From contig NZ_KB907216.1 in NCBI RefSeq assembly GCF_000381885.1, forward strand, positions 1 through 64,000: a stretch of 64,000 nt of DNA, read 5' to 3'. The DNA is from Actinomadura atramentaria DSM 43919. GTDB lineage: Bacteria; Actinomycetota; Actinomycetes; Streptosporangiales; Streptosporangiaceae. The position numbers and the translations under genes are program-made. Positions 14,426 to 22,237 of the stretch are shown here, piece by piece. The notes beneath the pieces were generated by a model. It had not been told where the DNA came from, ran no database searches, and worked only from the letters and a program-made list of their open reading frames with translations. How positions within the stretch are numbered: the first letter of the stretch is position 1; each line of letters opens with the position of its first letter.

Positions 14426-15145
14426 ATGGACAACTCTAGCGGAGTCGGCGTACTTGACAAAGCGGTTCTGGTGCTGAACGCGCTGGAAGCCGGTCCGGCC
14501 TCCCTCGCGCAGCTCGTCCAGACCACCGGTCTGGCCCGGCCCACCGCGCACCGCCTCGCCGTCGCGCTGGAGCACCACCGCCTCGTCCACCGCGACACCC
14601 AGGGGCGGTTCATCCTCGGGCCCCGGCTCGCCGAACTGGCCGTCGCCGCCGGGGAGGACCGGCTGCTGGCCATCGCCCAGCCCATCCTGGCGCAGCTCCG
14701 CGACCTGACGGGCGAGAGCGCGTCGCTGTTCCGCCGCCAGGGGGACGTGCGGGTCTGCGTGGCCGCCGCCGAGCGCGCCAGCGGGCTGCGCGACACCGTC
14801 CCGGTCGGGGCGGCGCTGCCGATGACCGCCGGGTCGGCCGCGCAGATCCTCCTGGCCTGGGAGGAACCCGACCGGATGCACCGCGGGCTGCGCGGCGCGA
14901 AGTTCGAGGCGACGACGCTCGCCGCCGTGCGGCGGCGCGGCTGGGCGCAGAGCGTCGGCGAGCGCGAGCAGGGCGTCGGGTCGGTGTCGGCGGCCGTGCG
15001 CGGCGCGGGCGGGCGCGTCATCGCGGCGGTGTCGGTGTCGGGGCCGCTGGAGCGGCTGAGCCGGTCCCCCGGGCGGCTGCACGCCGGGCCGGTGCTGGCC
15101 GCCGCCGAAAAGATCTCCGAGGGGATGCGCCGGACGACCGGCTGA
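14426..15145 (+). CDS. ndgR: IclR-family regulator of leucine/amino acid genes
   Basis: 239-residue IclR-type repressor/activator. N-terminal winged helix: SLAQLVQTTGLARPTAHRLAVALEHHRLV (about 27-55); C-terminal effector domain ends GRVIAAVSVSGPLERL. The start MDNSSGVGVLDKAVLVLNAL is the conserved NdgR N-terminus; the open frame extends 26 codons further up but through the operator. NdgR in Streptomyces and LtbR in Corynebacterium regulate leuCD, leuB and other amino acid genes. It is divergent from leuC and likely autoregulated through the site overlapping its promoter. Confidence 0.93.
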   Translation: MDNSSGVGVLDKAVLVLNALEAGPASLAQLVQTTGLARPTAHRLAVALEHHRLVHRDTQGRFILGPRLAELAVAAGEDRLLAIAQPILAQLRDLTGESASLFRRQGDVRVCVAAAERASGLRDTVPVGAALPMTAGSAAQILLAWEEPDRMHRGLRGAKFEATTLAAVRRRGWAQSVGEREQGVGSVSAAVRGAGGRVIAAVSVSGPLERLSRSPGRLHAGPVLAAAEKISEGMRRTTG

Positions 15146-15182
15146 CCCGCTCCCACCTGCGCCGACGACACAATTCCTGCCT

Positions 15183-15209
15183 CAATACTGGGAATGTCGA
15201 GAAGTATTG
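15183..15209. promoter_or_regulatory. AT-rich inverted repeat upstream of the DUF202 pair
   Basis: CAATACT (15183-15189) and AGTATTG (15203-15209) with a 13-base spacer form a perfect 7-bp inverted repeat, unusually AT-rich for this DNA, 47 bases before the DUF202 start and 38 bases after ndgR. An operator is more likely than a terminator because there is no GC stem or T-run. Confidence 0.45.
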
Positions 15210-15255
15210 TGGCGGATGAAAGCGACATTTGACGCAGGTAGGGAAAGAACGCGAT

Positions 15256-15633
15256 ATGAGCGCGACGGAGACCCCGCGCGGCTGGACCGGACGGCTGCTG
15301 GCGGAGGGCGACGATCCCGACCCACGCTTCACCCTGGCCAACGAGCGCACGTTCCTCGCCTGGATTCGCACCGCCCTCGCGTTCGTCGCGGGCGGCATCG
15401 GGCTCGCCGTCAGCGGCGACCTCATCGACGACCCGCTGCGGACCGTCCTGGCCGTCGGCTGCGCCGCCACCGGCGCGTTCGCCGCGCTGTTCGCCTTCCG
15501 CCGCTGGCTGCTCACCGAACGCGCGCTGCGCCGCGCCGAGACGCTGCCGCTGCCCGCCCTCGCGCCCGTCATGTCGTACGGTCTGGCGGGGCTGGCGGTG
15601 GCCGCGCTCGTCACCCTGCTCGTCGCCCGGTGA
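15256..15633 (+). CDS. DUF202 / YidH-family membrane protein
   Basis: 125-residue membrane protein with the DUF202 signature LANERTFLAWIRTALAFVAGGIGLA (about 30-54) and three transmembrane segments (about 45-60, 68-88, 105-124). DUF202 proteins have no established activity. ATG at 15256 keeps the conserved domain; an in-frame TTG at 15229 is weaker. Translationally coupled (GTGA overlap) to a second, shorter DUF202 gene; paired YidH/YidG-like genes are common. Confidence 0.87.
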   Translation: MSATETPRGWTGRLLAEGDDPDPRFTLANERTFLAWIRTALAFVAGGIGLAVSGDLIDDPLRTVLAVGCAATGAFAALFAFRRWLLTERALRRAETLPLPALAPVMSYGLAGLAVAALVTLLVAR

Positions 15634-15938
15634 GCCTGTGGGACCGCGGCGCGCAGCCCGAGCGGACCGCGCTCGCCTGGTCGCGGACCGCGCTGTCGCT
15701 GGTCGCCGTGGGACTGCTCGCCGTGCGGCTCGCGCCGTCCACGGTCGGCGCGGCGCTCGCGGCGATCGTCGTCTGCGGCGCGGCGGCCGTCCTGCTGCGG
15801 CGCGCCCGGCGGCAGCAGCGGCGGCGCGCGCGCCGGCTCGACGCGGGCGAGTCCGTCGCCGACCCCGCCACGATCGCGCTGACGACCGCGGTGACGCTCG
15901 CGCTCGGCGTCGTCGGGATCGTCGTCGCACTCGGCTGA
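15630..15938 (+). CDS. Second DUF202 / YidG-like membrane protein
   Basis: 102-residue membrane protein. The N-terminal DUF202 motif is PERTALAWSRTALSL (about 9-23), followed by three hydrophobic segments separated by an Arg-rich loop (RRARRQQRRRARR, about 55-67) and a final segment TALTTAV-type to VVALG. Its GTG overlaps the stop of the first DUF202 gene by 4 bases. The next gene starts 10 bases on, so the SAM hydrolase is likely in the same transcript. Confidence 0.82.
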   Translation: MSLWDRGAQPERTALAWSRTALSLVAVGLLAVRLAPSTVGAALAAIVVCGAAAVLLRRARRQQRRRARRLDAGESVADPATIALTTAVTLALGVVGIVVALG

Positions 15939-15947
15939 GGAGGAACC

Positions 15948-16760
15948 GTGCCGCCGTTCGCGAGCATCGCCACCGACTTCGGGGCCGCCTACACCGCGAT
16001 CTGCGCGGGCGTCGTCCACCGCATCGCGCCGGGCGCGCGGGTGCTGGTCCTCAGCGACGAGATCACGCCGTTCGCGATCGTCGAGGGCGCGCTGTTCCTG
16101 CGGCAGGCGCTTCCGTACCTGCCCGAGGGGGTCCATCTCGGCATCGTGGACCCCGGCGTCGGCACCGACCGGCGGCCGATCGCGCTGCGCGTCGCGCGCG
16201 GCGACGTGCTCGTCGGGCCGGACAACGGCCTGCTGACGCCCGCCGCGGACGCGCTCGGCGGCGTCGTCGCGGCGCACGCGCTCACCAACCCGGCGTTCCG
16301 CTTCCCCGCGCCGTCCACGACGTTCCACGGACGGGACGTGTTCGCGCCCGCCGCCGCGCACGTGCTCAACGGCGTCGACCTCGCCGAGCTCGGGCCACCC
16401 GTCGCGCCGCTGCGGCTGGAGGTGCCGCGCCCGTCCGTCGCGCCGGACGGGACCGTCACCGCGACCGTCCTGTACGTCGACCGCTACGGCAGCCTGATCC
16501 TCGGCGCGGACGCCGCCGACCTCGGCCGACCCGTCCACGGGACGCCGATCGGCCTGTCCTGGACGTCGCCGGACGGGATTCCCACCGCCGCCCGCGTCGC
16601 CTACGAGCGGACGTTCGGCAGCGTCCCGCCCGGCGACCCGCTGCTGTGGACCGACTCCTCCGGCGCGCTCGGCCTCGCCGTGAACCAGGGCTCGGCCGCC
16701 GAGCGCTACGGCCTCGCCGCCGGGTCCGTGCTGACGCTGCGGCGGCTGCTGGAACACTGA
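15948..16760 (+). CDS. S-adenosyl-L-methionine hydrolase (SAM hydroxide adenosyltransferase, DUF62 family)
   Basis: 270-residue protein of the fluorinase/chlorinase superfamily. Residues ASIATDFG at the N-terminus (SAM-binding Asp), HLGIVDPGVGTDRRPI (about 63-78), VGPDNGLLTPA (about 88-98) and TFHGRDVFAPAAA (about 124-136, the Arg-Asp-His-type triad region) are diagnostic. Members lacking the fluorinase loop hydrolyse SAM to adenosine and methionine with a water-derived hydroxide. GTG at 15948 follows GAGGAGGAACC. Confidence 0.9.
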   Translation: MPPFASIATDFGAAYTAICAGVVHRIAPGARVLVLSDEITPFAIVEGALFLRQALPYLPEGVHLGIVDPGVGTDRRPIALRVARGDVLVGPDNGLLTPAADALGGVVAAHALTNPAFRFPAPSTTFHGRDVFAPAAAHVLNGVDLAELGPPVAPLRLEVPRPSVAPDGTVTATVLYVDRYGSLILGADAADLGRPVHGTPIGLSWTSPDGIPTAARVAYERTFGSVPPGDPLLWTDSSGALGLAVNQGSAAERYGLAAGSVLTLRRLLEH

Positions 16761-16765
16761 CCGGC

Positions 16766-17206
16766 ATGGACGATCTGCCCGTGGTCAATCTGCCAGTGGT
16801 CGATCTGCCGGTGGTCGCCTGGGTCCACGCCGTCGAGGGCCGCCTCGTCGCCGTCCGCGCCCGGGGCCGCGACCTGCTCTACCTGCCCGGCGGCAAGACC
16901 GAGCCCGGCGAGGACGACCGCGCGGCGCTGGCCCGCGAAGTGTACGAGGAGGTCGCCGTGACGCTCGCGCCCGCCGCGTTCGCCGAGCTCGGCACCGTCC
17001 GCGCGGCCGCCCACGACCAGCCGGACCACACGCACGTGCGGATGGCCTGCTTCACCGCCGCCTACGACGGGCCGCTGGCCGCCGCGGGCGAGGTGGACGA
17101 GATCGTCCTCGTCGCCCCCGCCGACCGGGACCTGCTCGCCCCCGCGGGCCGCGCCGCGCTCGACCTGGCGCTGGCGCGGGGCGTCCCGGGCCTGACCGCG
17201 TCCTGA
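16766..17206 (+). CDS. Nudix hydrolase with repeated N-terminal pentapeptide
   Basis: 146-residue Nudix protein. The box reads GGKTEPGEDDRAALAREVYE followed by EVAV, matching GX5EX7REUXEEXGU except that the last Gly is Ala. The catalytic Glu residues of REVYEE are intact, so nucleoside-diphosphate-type hydrolysis remains plausible; the substrate is unknown. The N-terminus repeats LPVV three times (DLPVV-NLPVV-DLPVV, residues 3-17), encoded by three 15-bp units at 16772-16816, ahead of the domain strand VVAWVHAVEGRLVAVRA. Starts 5 bases after the SAM hydrolase stop with no clear ribosome site, so it is read from the same message. Confidence 0.87.
   Translation: MDDLPVVNLPVVDLPVVAWVHAVEGRLVAVRARGRDLLYLPGGKTEPGEDDRAALAREVYEEVAVTLAPAAFAELGTVRAAAHDQPDHTHVRMACFTAAYDGPLAAAGEVDEIVLVAPADRDLLAPAGRAALDLALARGVPGLTAS
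16772..16816 (+). repeat. Three 15-bp units at the start of the Nudix gene
   Basis: GATCTGCCCGTGGTC, AATCTGCCAGTGGTC and GATCTGCCGGTGGTC follow one another in frame, giving DLPVV/NLPVV/DLPVV. It is the smallest example of the 15-bp expansions in this window. Confidence 0.85.
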
Positions 17207-17422
17207 CACCTCTTCGCGGCGGCCGAATCCGGCCGGGGAGCCGTTTCCCCGCCCGGAATCGGCGTCCGAATACCCGGATGGCCGACACCGCACGAATCCC
17301 TCGGTAAAAGGCGCGCCATTGTCAGCGATAACGACGCTGATCGCCGCCCGCGGGCACTGGACCGCGCGGCCCCGAAATGCCTACGCTCAGCGCGAATTCG
17401 CCGACAATGCTTGGGGGCACCG

Positions 17423-18643
17423 GTGATCATCGTCAACGAGTACTCCGACAAACCGCTGGACGATCTTCCCGCGGCGGGCCGCGAGCGCATCCGCGAGGTC
17501 GAGCGCAACGCGCCGGACGCGGTGCTGGCCACCGCCGCCGCGCTCATCGCCGACTCCACGGGGCCGACGTACACCTACGCGAAATGGGCCGACTTCACCG
17601 CCGCCGCCCGCGACGTGGCCACGCTGACCTCGGTCTTCAACCCGGTCCGCGACGCCGAGCGGGCGATCGTCGCCGAGTGGCGCGACGCCGCGCTCGCCCG
17701 CACCGGCGCGCACACCGAGCTGGCGCGCAGGCTGTCGGCGCGGTGGAGCAACTGCGGCATGACGTCCGTCAACGTCATGACCGCGCTGCGCGGGAACTAC
17801 ACGGCCACCATTTCGCTGACCGAGCGGTTCGAATTCCGCTACGACACCGCCGGCGAAATCGCGCGCGAACTCAACCGCGTTCCCGCCGGGGCCGGGGAGA
17901 TCCATCTGCTCGACTGCGACCTCAGCGGAATCCACAATTTCGTCGTCGAAGTCCACCACGACGGGAGCCGGTACCTCGTCCAGGGGTATCAGGGCGGCTA
18001 TTCGGCGCTCTGGTGGGTGACCGATTCCGTCTACGACCCGGTGGAGGCCGACACCGTCCGCACCGAGGCGCTCAGCACGCTGCGCGGCGACTGGGGCGGC
18101 GGGCGGAACATCGCGGCCCGCCACGACGGGCTCGTGGCGAACCTGACGGCGCTCATCAAGGACGGGTACAACGCGGTGACCCGGGCCGGGTCCAGCGTGT
18201 GGCGGCAGCTTCCGTTCGGACCGCACGACCAGGCCCCGCTGGCGTACAAGGACGCGCCGTTCCTGCGCGTGGACCGGTTCGTCCTGCGCAACCCCGCCGC
18301 CGTCCGCGCGGCGGCGAACGGCGTCGGCGGCGCGCTGAGCGTGCAGGGCGTCCGCGCGCCGCTGAGCCCGGTGCCGCCCGCCGACCCGGCGGACGTCGTC
18401 CGCGCCCTCGCCGAACTGGGCCTGACCGCGACGCACAGCGTGGAGGACCGCAGCGGCGCGTCGAAGTTCAAGGTCACCGACGACCGCCAGGCTCAGGCGC
18501 TGAAGAACAAGCTGGTGACCCGCGTCGGAACGATCGAGGTCGACCGCCTCACCCCGGCCGCCCTGCCCGCGCGCGGCTCGCAGGCCGAGGTCGGCTACCT
18601 CCAGGCCGGCGTGGAGCGCACCACCACCCGCCAGCGCGCCTGA
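17423..18643 (+). CDS. Unassigned 406-residue protein with a predicted Cys-His hydrolase-like core
   Basis: No family recognised with confidence. N-terminal 100 residues are helical and charged. The middle has WSNCGMTSVNVMTAL (Cys111), then LSGIHNFVVEVHHDG (His171) and YLVQGYQGGYSALWW (about 186-198). A Cys at a helix start, a His leading a beta strand and a following Gln/aromatic strand is the order seen in papain-like and transglutaminase-like enzymes. The C-terminal part (about 320-385) looks like a separate small alpha/beta domain (VVRALAELGLTATHSV, KVTDDRQAQALKNKL). No signal peptide or membrane segment. GTG at 17423 follows GGGGG. Monocistronic, ended by a 17-bp hairpin. Activity is inference only. 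Confidence 0.6.
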   Translation: MIIVNEYSDKPLDDLPAAGRERIREVERNAPDAVLATAAALIADSTGPTYTYAKWADFTAAARDVATLTSVFNPVRDAERAIVAEWRDAALARTGAHTELARRLSARWSNCGMTSVNVMTALRGNYTATISLTERFEFRYDTAGEIARELNRVPAGAGEIHLLDCDLSGIHNFVVEVHHDGSRYLVQGYQGGYSALWWVTDSVYDPVEADTVRTEALSTLRGDWGGGRNIAARHDGLVANLTALIKDGYNAVTRAGSSVWRQLPFGPHDQAPLAYKDAPFLRVDRFVLRNPAAVRAAANGVGGALSVQGVRAPLSPVPPADPADVVRALAELGLTATHSVEDRSGASKFKVTDDRQAQALKNKLVTRVGTIEVDRLTPAALPARGSQAEVGYLQAGVERTTTRQRA

Positions 18644-18647
18644 ACGA

Positions 18648-18684
18648 CGAAGCGCCCCGGACGGAAACCGTCCGGGGCGCTTCG
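18648..18684 (+). terminator. 17-bp stem terminator
   Basis: Perfect 17-bp stem (18648-18664 with 18668-18684; core GCGCCCCGGACGG) and AAA loop, 5 bases after the stop at 18643 and 8 bases before the 3' end of tRNA-Glu on the other strand. It probably serves both. Confidence 0.85.
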
Positions 18685-18691
18685 CGACCGG

Positions 18692-18764
18692 TACCCCCGA
18701 GCGGATTCGAACCGCCGTTACCGCCTTGAGAGGGCGGCGTCCTAGGCCACTAGACGACGGGGGC
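18692..18764 (-). tRNA. tRNA-Glu (CUC), copy 1
   Basis: 73-base cloverleaf read leftward: acceptor GCCCCCG/CGGGGGT with discriminator A, anticodon stem CCGCC/GGCGG around loop CTCTCAA (anticodon CUC), T arm GGTTCGAATCC. Identical to the copy at 19512-19584. CCA is not encoded. Confidence 0.96.
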
Positions 18765-18942
18765 AGGACCCGAGGCGACCTCCCGCCTCGACACCCCCAA
18801 CCCTACCGGACTCCCGAACCCCCCAAGACCACGATCCGTCCCCCCGTGCGGGCATCCGGGCGTTTGGTGGGGGATCGGGTGGGCAGTGTGCGACGACGAC
18901 GGATGGAGCGGCGCATTCGGCGCCGCTTCAGAGGGAGGAGAC

Positions 18943-19407
18943 ATGGCCACCGTAGAGCAGTCGATCGACGTGGACGTCCCGGTGCGGACGGCCTACGACC
19001 AGTGGACGCAGTTCGAGGAGTTCCCGCGCTTCATGGAAGGCGTGGAGCGCGTCGAGCAGCTCACGTCCACGCGGACGCACTGGGTGACCAAGGTCGCCGG
19101 TGTCACGCGCGAGTTCGACGCGGAGATCACCGAGCAGCGGCCGGACGAGCGGGTCGCGTGGACGACCACCGACGGCCCCGCGCAGGCGGGCGCGGTGACG
19201 TTCCACCGCATCGGCCCGGACCGGACGCGCGTGATGCTCCAGCTCGAACACCGCCCCGAGGGCGTGGTCGAGAAGGCCGGCGAGGCACTGGGACTGATCC
19301 CGCACCGCGTCAAGGGCGACCTGGAGCGCTTCAAGTCGTTCGTCGAGGAGCACGGCGGCGAGACCGGCGCGTGGCGCGGCGAGATCGACCAGGACCCCAC
19401 GCACTGA
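18943..19407 (+). CDS. SRPBCC (START/Bet v1-like) family protein
   Basis: 154-residue protein of the SRPBCC ligand-binding fold, polyketide-cyclase/dehydratase-like branch: VEQSIDVDVPVRTAYDQWTQ then FEEFPRFMEGVERVEQ, a curved beta sheet, and a C-terminal helix LERFKSFVEEHG. Such proteins bind hydrophobic ligands; this branch has no assigned substrate. AGGGAGGAGAC precedes ATG at 18943. It lies, on the opposite strand, between two identical tRNA-Glu genes and ends at a 15-bp hairpin. Confidence 0.85.
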   Translation: MATVEQSIDVDVPVRTAYDQWTQFEEFPRFMEGVERVEQLTSTRTHWVTKVAGVTREFDAEITEQRPDERVAWTTTDGPAQAGAVTFHRIGPDRTRVMLQLEHRPEGVVEKAGEALGLIPHRVKGDLERFKSFVEEHGGETGAWRGEIDQDPTH

Positions 19408-19414
19408 CGCGTTG

Positions 19415-19449
19415 GCGGCGGCCCCGGCGGAGAACGCCGGGGCCGCCGC
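19415..19449 (+). terminator. 15-bp stem terminator after the SRPBCC gene
   Basis: Perfect stem GCGGCGGCCCCGGCG (19415-19429) with its complement (19435-19449), loop GAGAA, 8 bases after the stop codon. Confidence 0.85.
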
Positions 19450-19511
19450 GCGGTCCGCGCCCGAAAAGCAGAGAACCCGCGCCGCGATTCGCGGAGCGGG
19501 TTCAGAAGGCG

Positions 19512-19584
19512 TACCCCCGAGCGGATTCGAACCGCCGTTACCGCCTTGAGAGGGCGGCGTCCTAGGCCACTAGACGACGGGGGC
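19512..19584 (-). tRNA. tRNA-Glu (CUC), copy 2
   Basis: Identical 73-base tRNA to 18692-18764, anticodon loop CTCTCAA, discriminator A. It follows tRNA-Gln by 29 bases in the same direction, so the two are probably processed from one precursor. Confidence 0.96.
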
Positions 19585-19613
19585 CTGCACTGATCTCCCT
19601 TTCGGGAGAACCG

Positions 19614-19685
19614 CTGGGGTACCAGGACTCGAACCTAGACTAACTGAACCAGAATCAGTCGTGCTGCCGATTACACCATACCCCA
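19614..19685 (-). tRNA. tRNA-Gln (CUG)
   Basis: 72-base cloverleaf read leftward: acceptor TGGGGTA/TACCCCA with discriminator G (normal for Gln), anticodon stem ACTGA/TCAGT around loop TTCTGGT (anticodon CUG), T arm GGTTCGAGTCC. It heads the Gln-Glu tRNA unit. The gatCAB genes at 44-47 kb make the amidotransferase that corrects Glu-tRNA-Gln in organisms without GlnRS. Confidence 0.95.
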
Positions 19686-19805
19686 GTGCCGTGAGCTGGC
19701 CTTCCGGTCGGAACCGGCCGGGTCGCTCGCGCCTCGATGAGAATACAGGAGTCGGGGGCCGGGACCAAAACGGTTAGCGGACTGCTCGCCCGGGAAGGAA
19801 AAAGC

Positions 19806-19836
19806 GCCGCCCCGGACGGTGCTCGTCCGGGGCGGC
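19806..19836 (-). terminator. 13-bp stem terminator after the FAH gene
   Basis: GCCGCCCCGGACG (19806-19818) and its complement (19824-19836), loop GTGCT, 20 bases past the FAH-family stop in the direction of reading. Confidence 0.85.
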
Positions 19837-19856
19837 GGGTCGCGGGGCGGGCCGGT

Positions 19857-20621
19857 TCACTCGCGCGCCACGACGCGGTTGGTGAGTTCCCCGACGCCCT
19901 CGACGGACACCGTGACCTCGTCGCCGACCTCCAGCGGCCCCACTCCGGCGGGCGTGCCGGTGAGGATCACGTCGCCCGGCAGCAGCGTCATGACCTGGCT
20001 GACGTACGCGACGAGTTCGGGGACGGAGTGCAGGAGCAGCGACGTCCGCGCGTCCTGGCGCAGCTCCCCGTTGACGCGCGTGGTGAGCGCCAGGTCGGCC
20101 GGGTCCAGCTCGGTCTCGATCCACGGGCCGAGGGGGCAGAAGGTGTCGAAGCCCTTGGCCCGCGTCCACTGCCCGTCGCGGCGCTGCAGGTCCCGCGCGG
20201 TGACGTCGTTGGCGCACGTGTAACCGAGGATGACCTCGGCGGCGCGGGCGGCGGGCACCTCCCGGCACAACCGCCCGATGACGACGGCCAGCTCGCCCTC
20301 GTAGTCCACCCGCTCCGACAGCTTCTGCGGATAGGCGACGGCCTCGCCGGGCCCGATGACGGCCGTGGACGGCTTGCTGAAGATCACCGGCTCGGCGGGC
20401 GGCTCCGCGCCCATCTCGCGCGCGTGCTCGGCGTAGTTCTTGCCGATGGCGATGACCTTGCTGGGCAGGATGGGAGCAAGCAGCCGCACGTCGGCGAGGG
20501 GGAAACGCTGCCCGGTGAACGTCAGGTCCCCGAAGGGGTGGGCGCGGACGGCGGCGATGGTGTTCTCTTCCACCACTCCGAAGGACACGCCCTCGTCGAT
20601 GGAGAACCTCGCGATACGCAT
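19857..20621 (-). CDS. Fumarylacetoacetate hydrolase-family protein
   Basis: 254-residue FAH-family enzyme (short form). Metal-binding residues: the glutamates of DYEGELAVVIG (about 106-116) and the Asp of CANDVTARDLQ (about 136-146); K-x-N-Y in GKNYAEHAREMG and KGFDTFCPLGPW are typical. Members hydrolyse or decarboxylate 2-oxo acid/acylpyruvate substrates; the exact substrate cannot be inferred. TAGGCT (20629-20634) lies 7 bases before ATG without a ribosome site: likely leaderless. In Streptomyces the homologue is followed by gltX, which is not present here. Confidence 0.92.
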   Translation of the reverse strand: MRIARFSIDEGVSFGVVEENTIAAVRAHPFGDLTFTGQRFPLADVRLLAPILPSKVIAIGKNYAEHAREMGAEPPAEPVIFSKPSTAVIGPGEAVAYPQKLSERVDYEGELAVVIGRLCREVPAARAAEVILGYTCANDVTARDLQRRDGQWTRAKGFDTFCPLGPWIETELDPADLALTTRVNGELRQDARTSLLLHSVPELVAYVSQVMTLLPGDVILTGTPAGVGPLEVGDEVTVSVEGVGELTNRVVARE

Positions 20622-20664
20622 GCCGGGCAGCCTATCGGGCGGGTCCGGAGCGCATCGGTGCCGG

Positions 20665-21741
20665 TCAGAACCCGCACGGGCGGCCGTTGACGCGGCAGTC
20701 CGCGGGCGTGGCGGGCGCTCCCTCCGCCCCGAACCGGACGTCGAGGACGGCCCCGGCGGGGATCGGCGCGGCGCCCCGCTCCTGGGTGATCTCGACGGCG
20801 GGGCCGCCGTGGACGAGCCGTCCGCCCCAGACGTTGCGGACGTGGCCGCCGGACACCCTGAACGTCAGCCGCCACTCGGTGAGCGGGCGGCCGGTCGTGT
20901 TGGTGATGCGGACGCGGCCCTCGTAGTAGCCGTCGTCCTGCTCGACGAGCTGGTACGTGACGCCGTCGCCGGTGACGACGGGACCGGCCGGGGGCGCTTC
21001 CGGCTCGGTTCCCCCGCCGCCGTCGCCCTCGCCGGGCGGGGCGGCGGCGGGCGGCGTCGCGGCCGGTTCGTCGTCGCCCGGCCCGCCGGACGGCTGCCCG
21101 GACGGTTCCGCGGTCGGCTGCCCGGCCGCCTGCTCGGACGGCGTCGCGCCGCCCGTCGGCGCGGCGGTCGCGGGCCGGGACGGCGACCCGCCGTCCGATC
21201 CGCCCGCCCAGACGAAGACGCCGATCGCGGCGATCAGCGCCAGGACGACCACCGCTCCCCCGACGACCGCGAACCGGCGCGACGGCCCCCCGGACGGCGC
21301 GGGCGGCGCGGCGGGCGGCCCCGCCGGAGGCAGCGCGCTCCCGGCGGGCGCGGTCGGCTCGTCCGGCACGGTGGACGGCGCGGGCACGGCGAACGGCGGC
21401 GGCGGAACCGTCGCCTCCACCGGACGCGGCGGCGCGGCGCTCGCCATGACGACGGGCGGGACGGGCGCGACCGGCCGGTCCCCCGGCTCCTCGGCGCCGT
21501 GCCGCGCCGTCCACCGGCCCTCGGCCGGCCCGTCCACGATCGTGTCCGCGGGCGGCACGGTGTCCTCGGGCGGATCGGTGAGCGTGACGTCGGCGGGCGC
21601 GTCCGTCAGCGTCTCGGGCGGGCCGGGCGCGGAGACGCCGTCCACGATCGTGTCCTCGGCCGGCGCGCCGGGCCTGCGGAACTCGGCCGTGGTCCGGTGG
21701 TCGGGCGCGCGCCGGTCCCGTCCGGTCTCGTCGCCGCTCAC
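20665..21741 (-). CDS. Membrane-anchored protein with C-terminal CBM2-like domain
   Basis: 358-residue protein. Cytoplasmic Pro/Ala/Thr-rich N-terminus (about 1-155) with repeated acidic TIVDG segments, one membrane segment FAVVGGAVVVLALIAAIGVF (about 157-176), a Pro/Gly/Thr linker (about 180-245), then a beta-sandwich resembling the cellulose-binding CBM2 family: RVRITNTTGRPLTEWRLTF, VWGGRL and ADCRVNGRPCGF, with two Cys able to form the end disulfide. The domain should be outside the cell. The first-chosen start is GTG 21741 with GGAGAGG eight bases up; GTG 21801 is an alternative. No hydrolase domain is attached, so it may be an adhesin or sensor. Confidence 0.75.
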   Translation of the reverse strand: MSGDETGRDRRAPDHRTTAEFRRPGAPAEDTIVDGVSAPGPPETLTDAPADVTLTDPPEDTVPPADTIVDGPAEGRWTARHGAEEPGDRPVAPVPPVVMASAAPPRPVEATVPPPPFAVPAPSTVPDEPTAPAGSALPPAGPPAAPPAPSGGPSRRFAVVGGAVVVLALIAAIGVFVWAGGSDGGSPSRPATAAPTGGATPSEQAAGQPTAEPSGQPSGGPGDDEPAATPPAAAPPGEGDGGGGTEPEAPPAGPVVTGDGVTYQLVEQDDGYYEGRVRITNTTGRPLTEWRLTFRVSGGHVRNVWGGRLVHGGPAVEITQERGAAPIPAGAVLDVRFGAEGAPATPADCRVNGRPCGF

Positions 21742-21853
21742 CGCGCCGCCCTCTCCACGCCGTGCCGTGCCATGTCGTTCTCCCTCGCGCCGGTCGCTCA
21801 CCCTCTCCGACGACGGCGGGGCGCTTTCGGTTCAGACGGCGACATGTCGGCTA

Positions 21854-22237
21854 TCAGCGCGGGGCCGCCGGTTCCAGCGCGCGCCGCGCCGCCTGCCGCT
21901 GCTGGAGGTTGAGCAGTGCCGTCACGAGCCCGATCCCGACCGGCATGGCCGCCTCGGGCGCGCCCGTCAGCCACCGGGCGGCCTCGGCCAGCAGCTCGCC
22001 GGAGTCGGGGACGCCGTCCGGCCGGTCGGCGAGGGAGTCGGCGAGGCGGCCGAGGACGCAGCACAGCCGCGCCCGCGCGCCCGGCCGGCCGGATTCGGCG
22101 GCCTCCCGGAACCACTGCGCGGCCGTCCACAGGTCGCCGCAGTGCTCGCACGCCTCACCGACGCGGTACGCCGCCTCGGCGTAGCGGGCGTCCACGGGGC
22201 CGCCGTCGGCCTGGCGGTTCGGGGACGGGACGGGCAT
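21854..22237 (-). CDS. Small TPR/Sel1-like hypothetical protein
   Basis: 127-residue helical protein. The first half, YAEAAYRVGEACEHCGDLWT and the following AQWFREAAESGRPGARARL, has the spacing of a Sel1/TPR helix pair (small residues and Ala-Trp-Phe positions), and a further helix pair follows. Three Cys occur in the middle. No membrane segment. ATG 22237 has GGAGAGCCGCCC just upstream. Function unknown; a protein-interaction role is a guess. Confidence 0.6.
   Translation of the reverse strand: MPVPSPNRQADGGPVDARYAEAAYRVGEACEHCGDLWTAAQWFREAAESGRPGARARLCCVLGRLADSLADRPDGVPDSGELLAEAARWLTGAPEAAMPVGIGLVTALLNLQQRQAARRALEPAAPR

Noticed and set aside
18692..19584. Integrated element between the two tRNA-Glu copies (att-site pair)
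   Set aside because: Only about 750 bases lie between the copies, with no integrase, and the repeat is the whole tRNA rather than a 3'-end attachment core.
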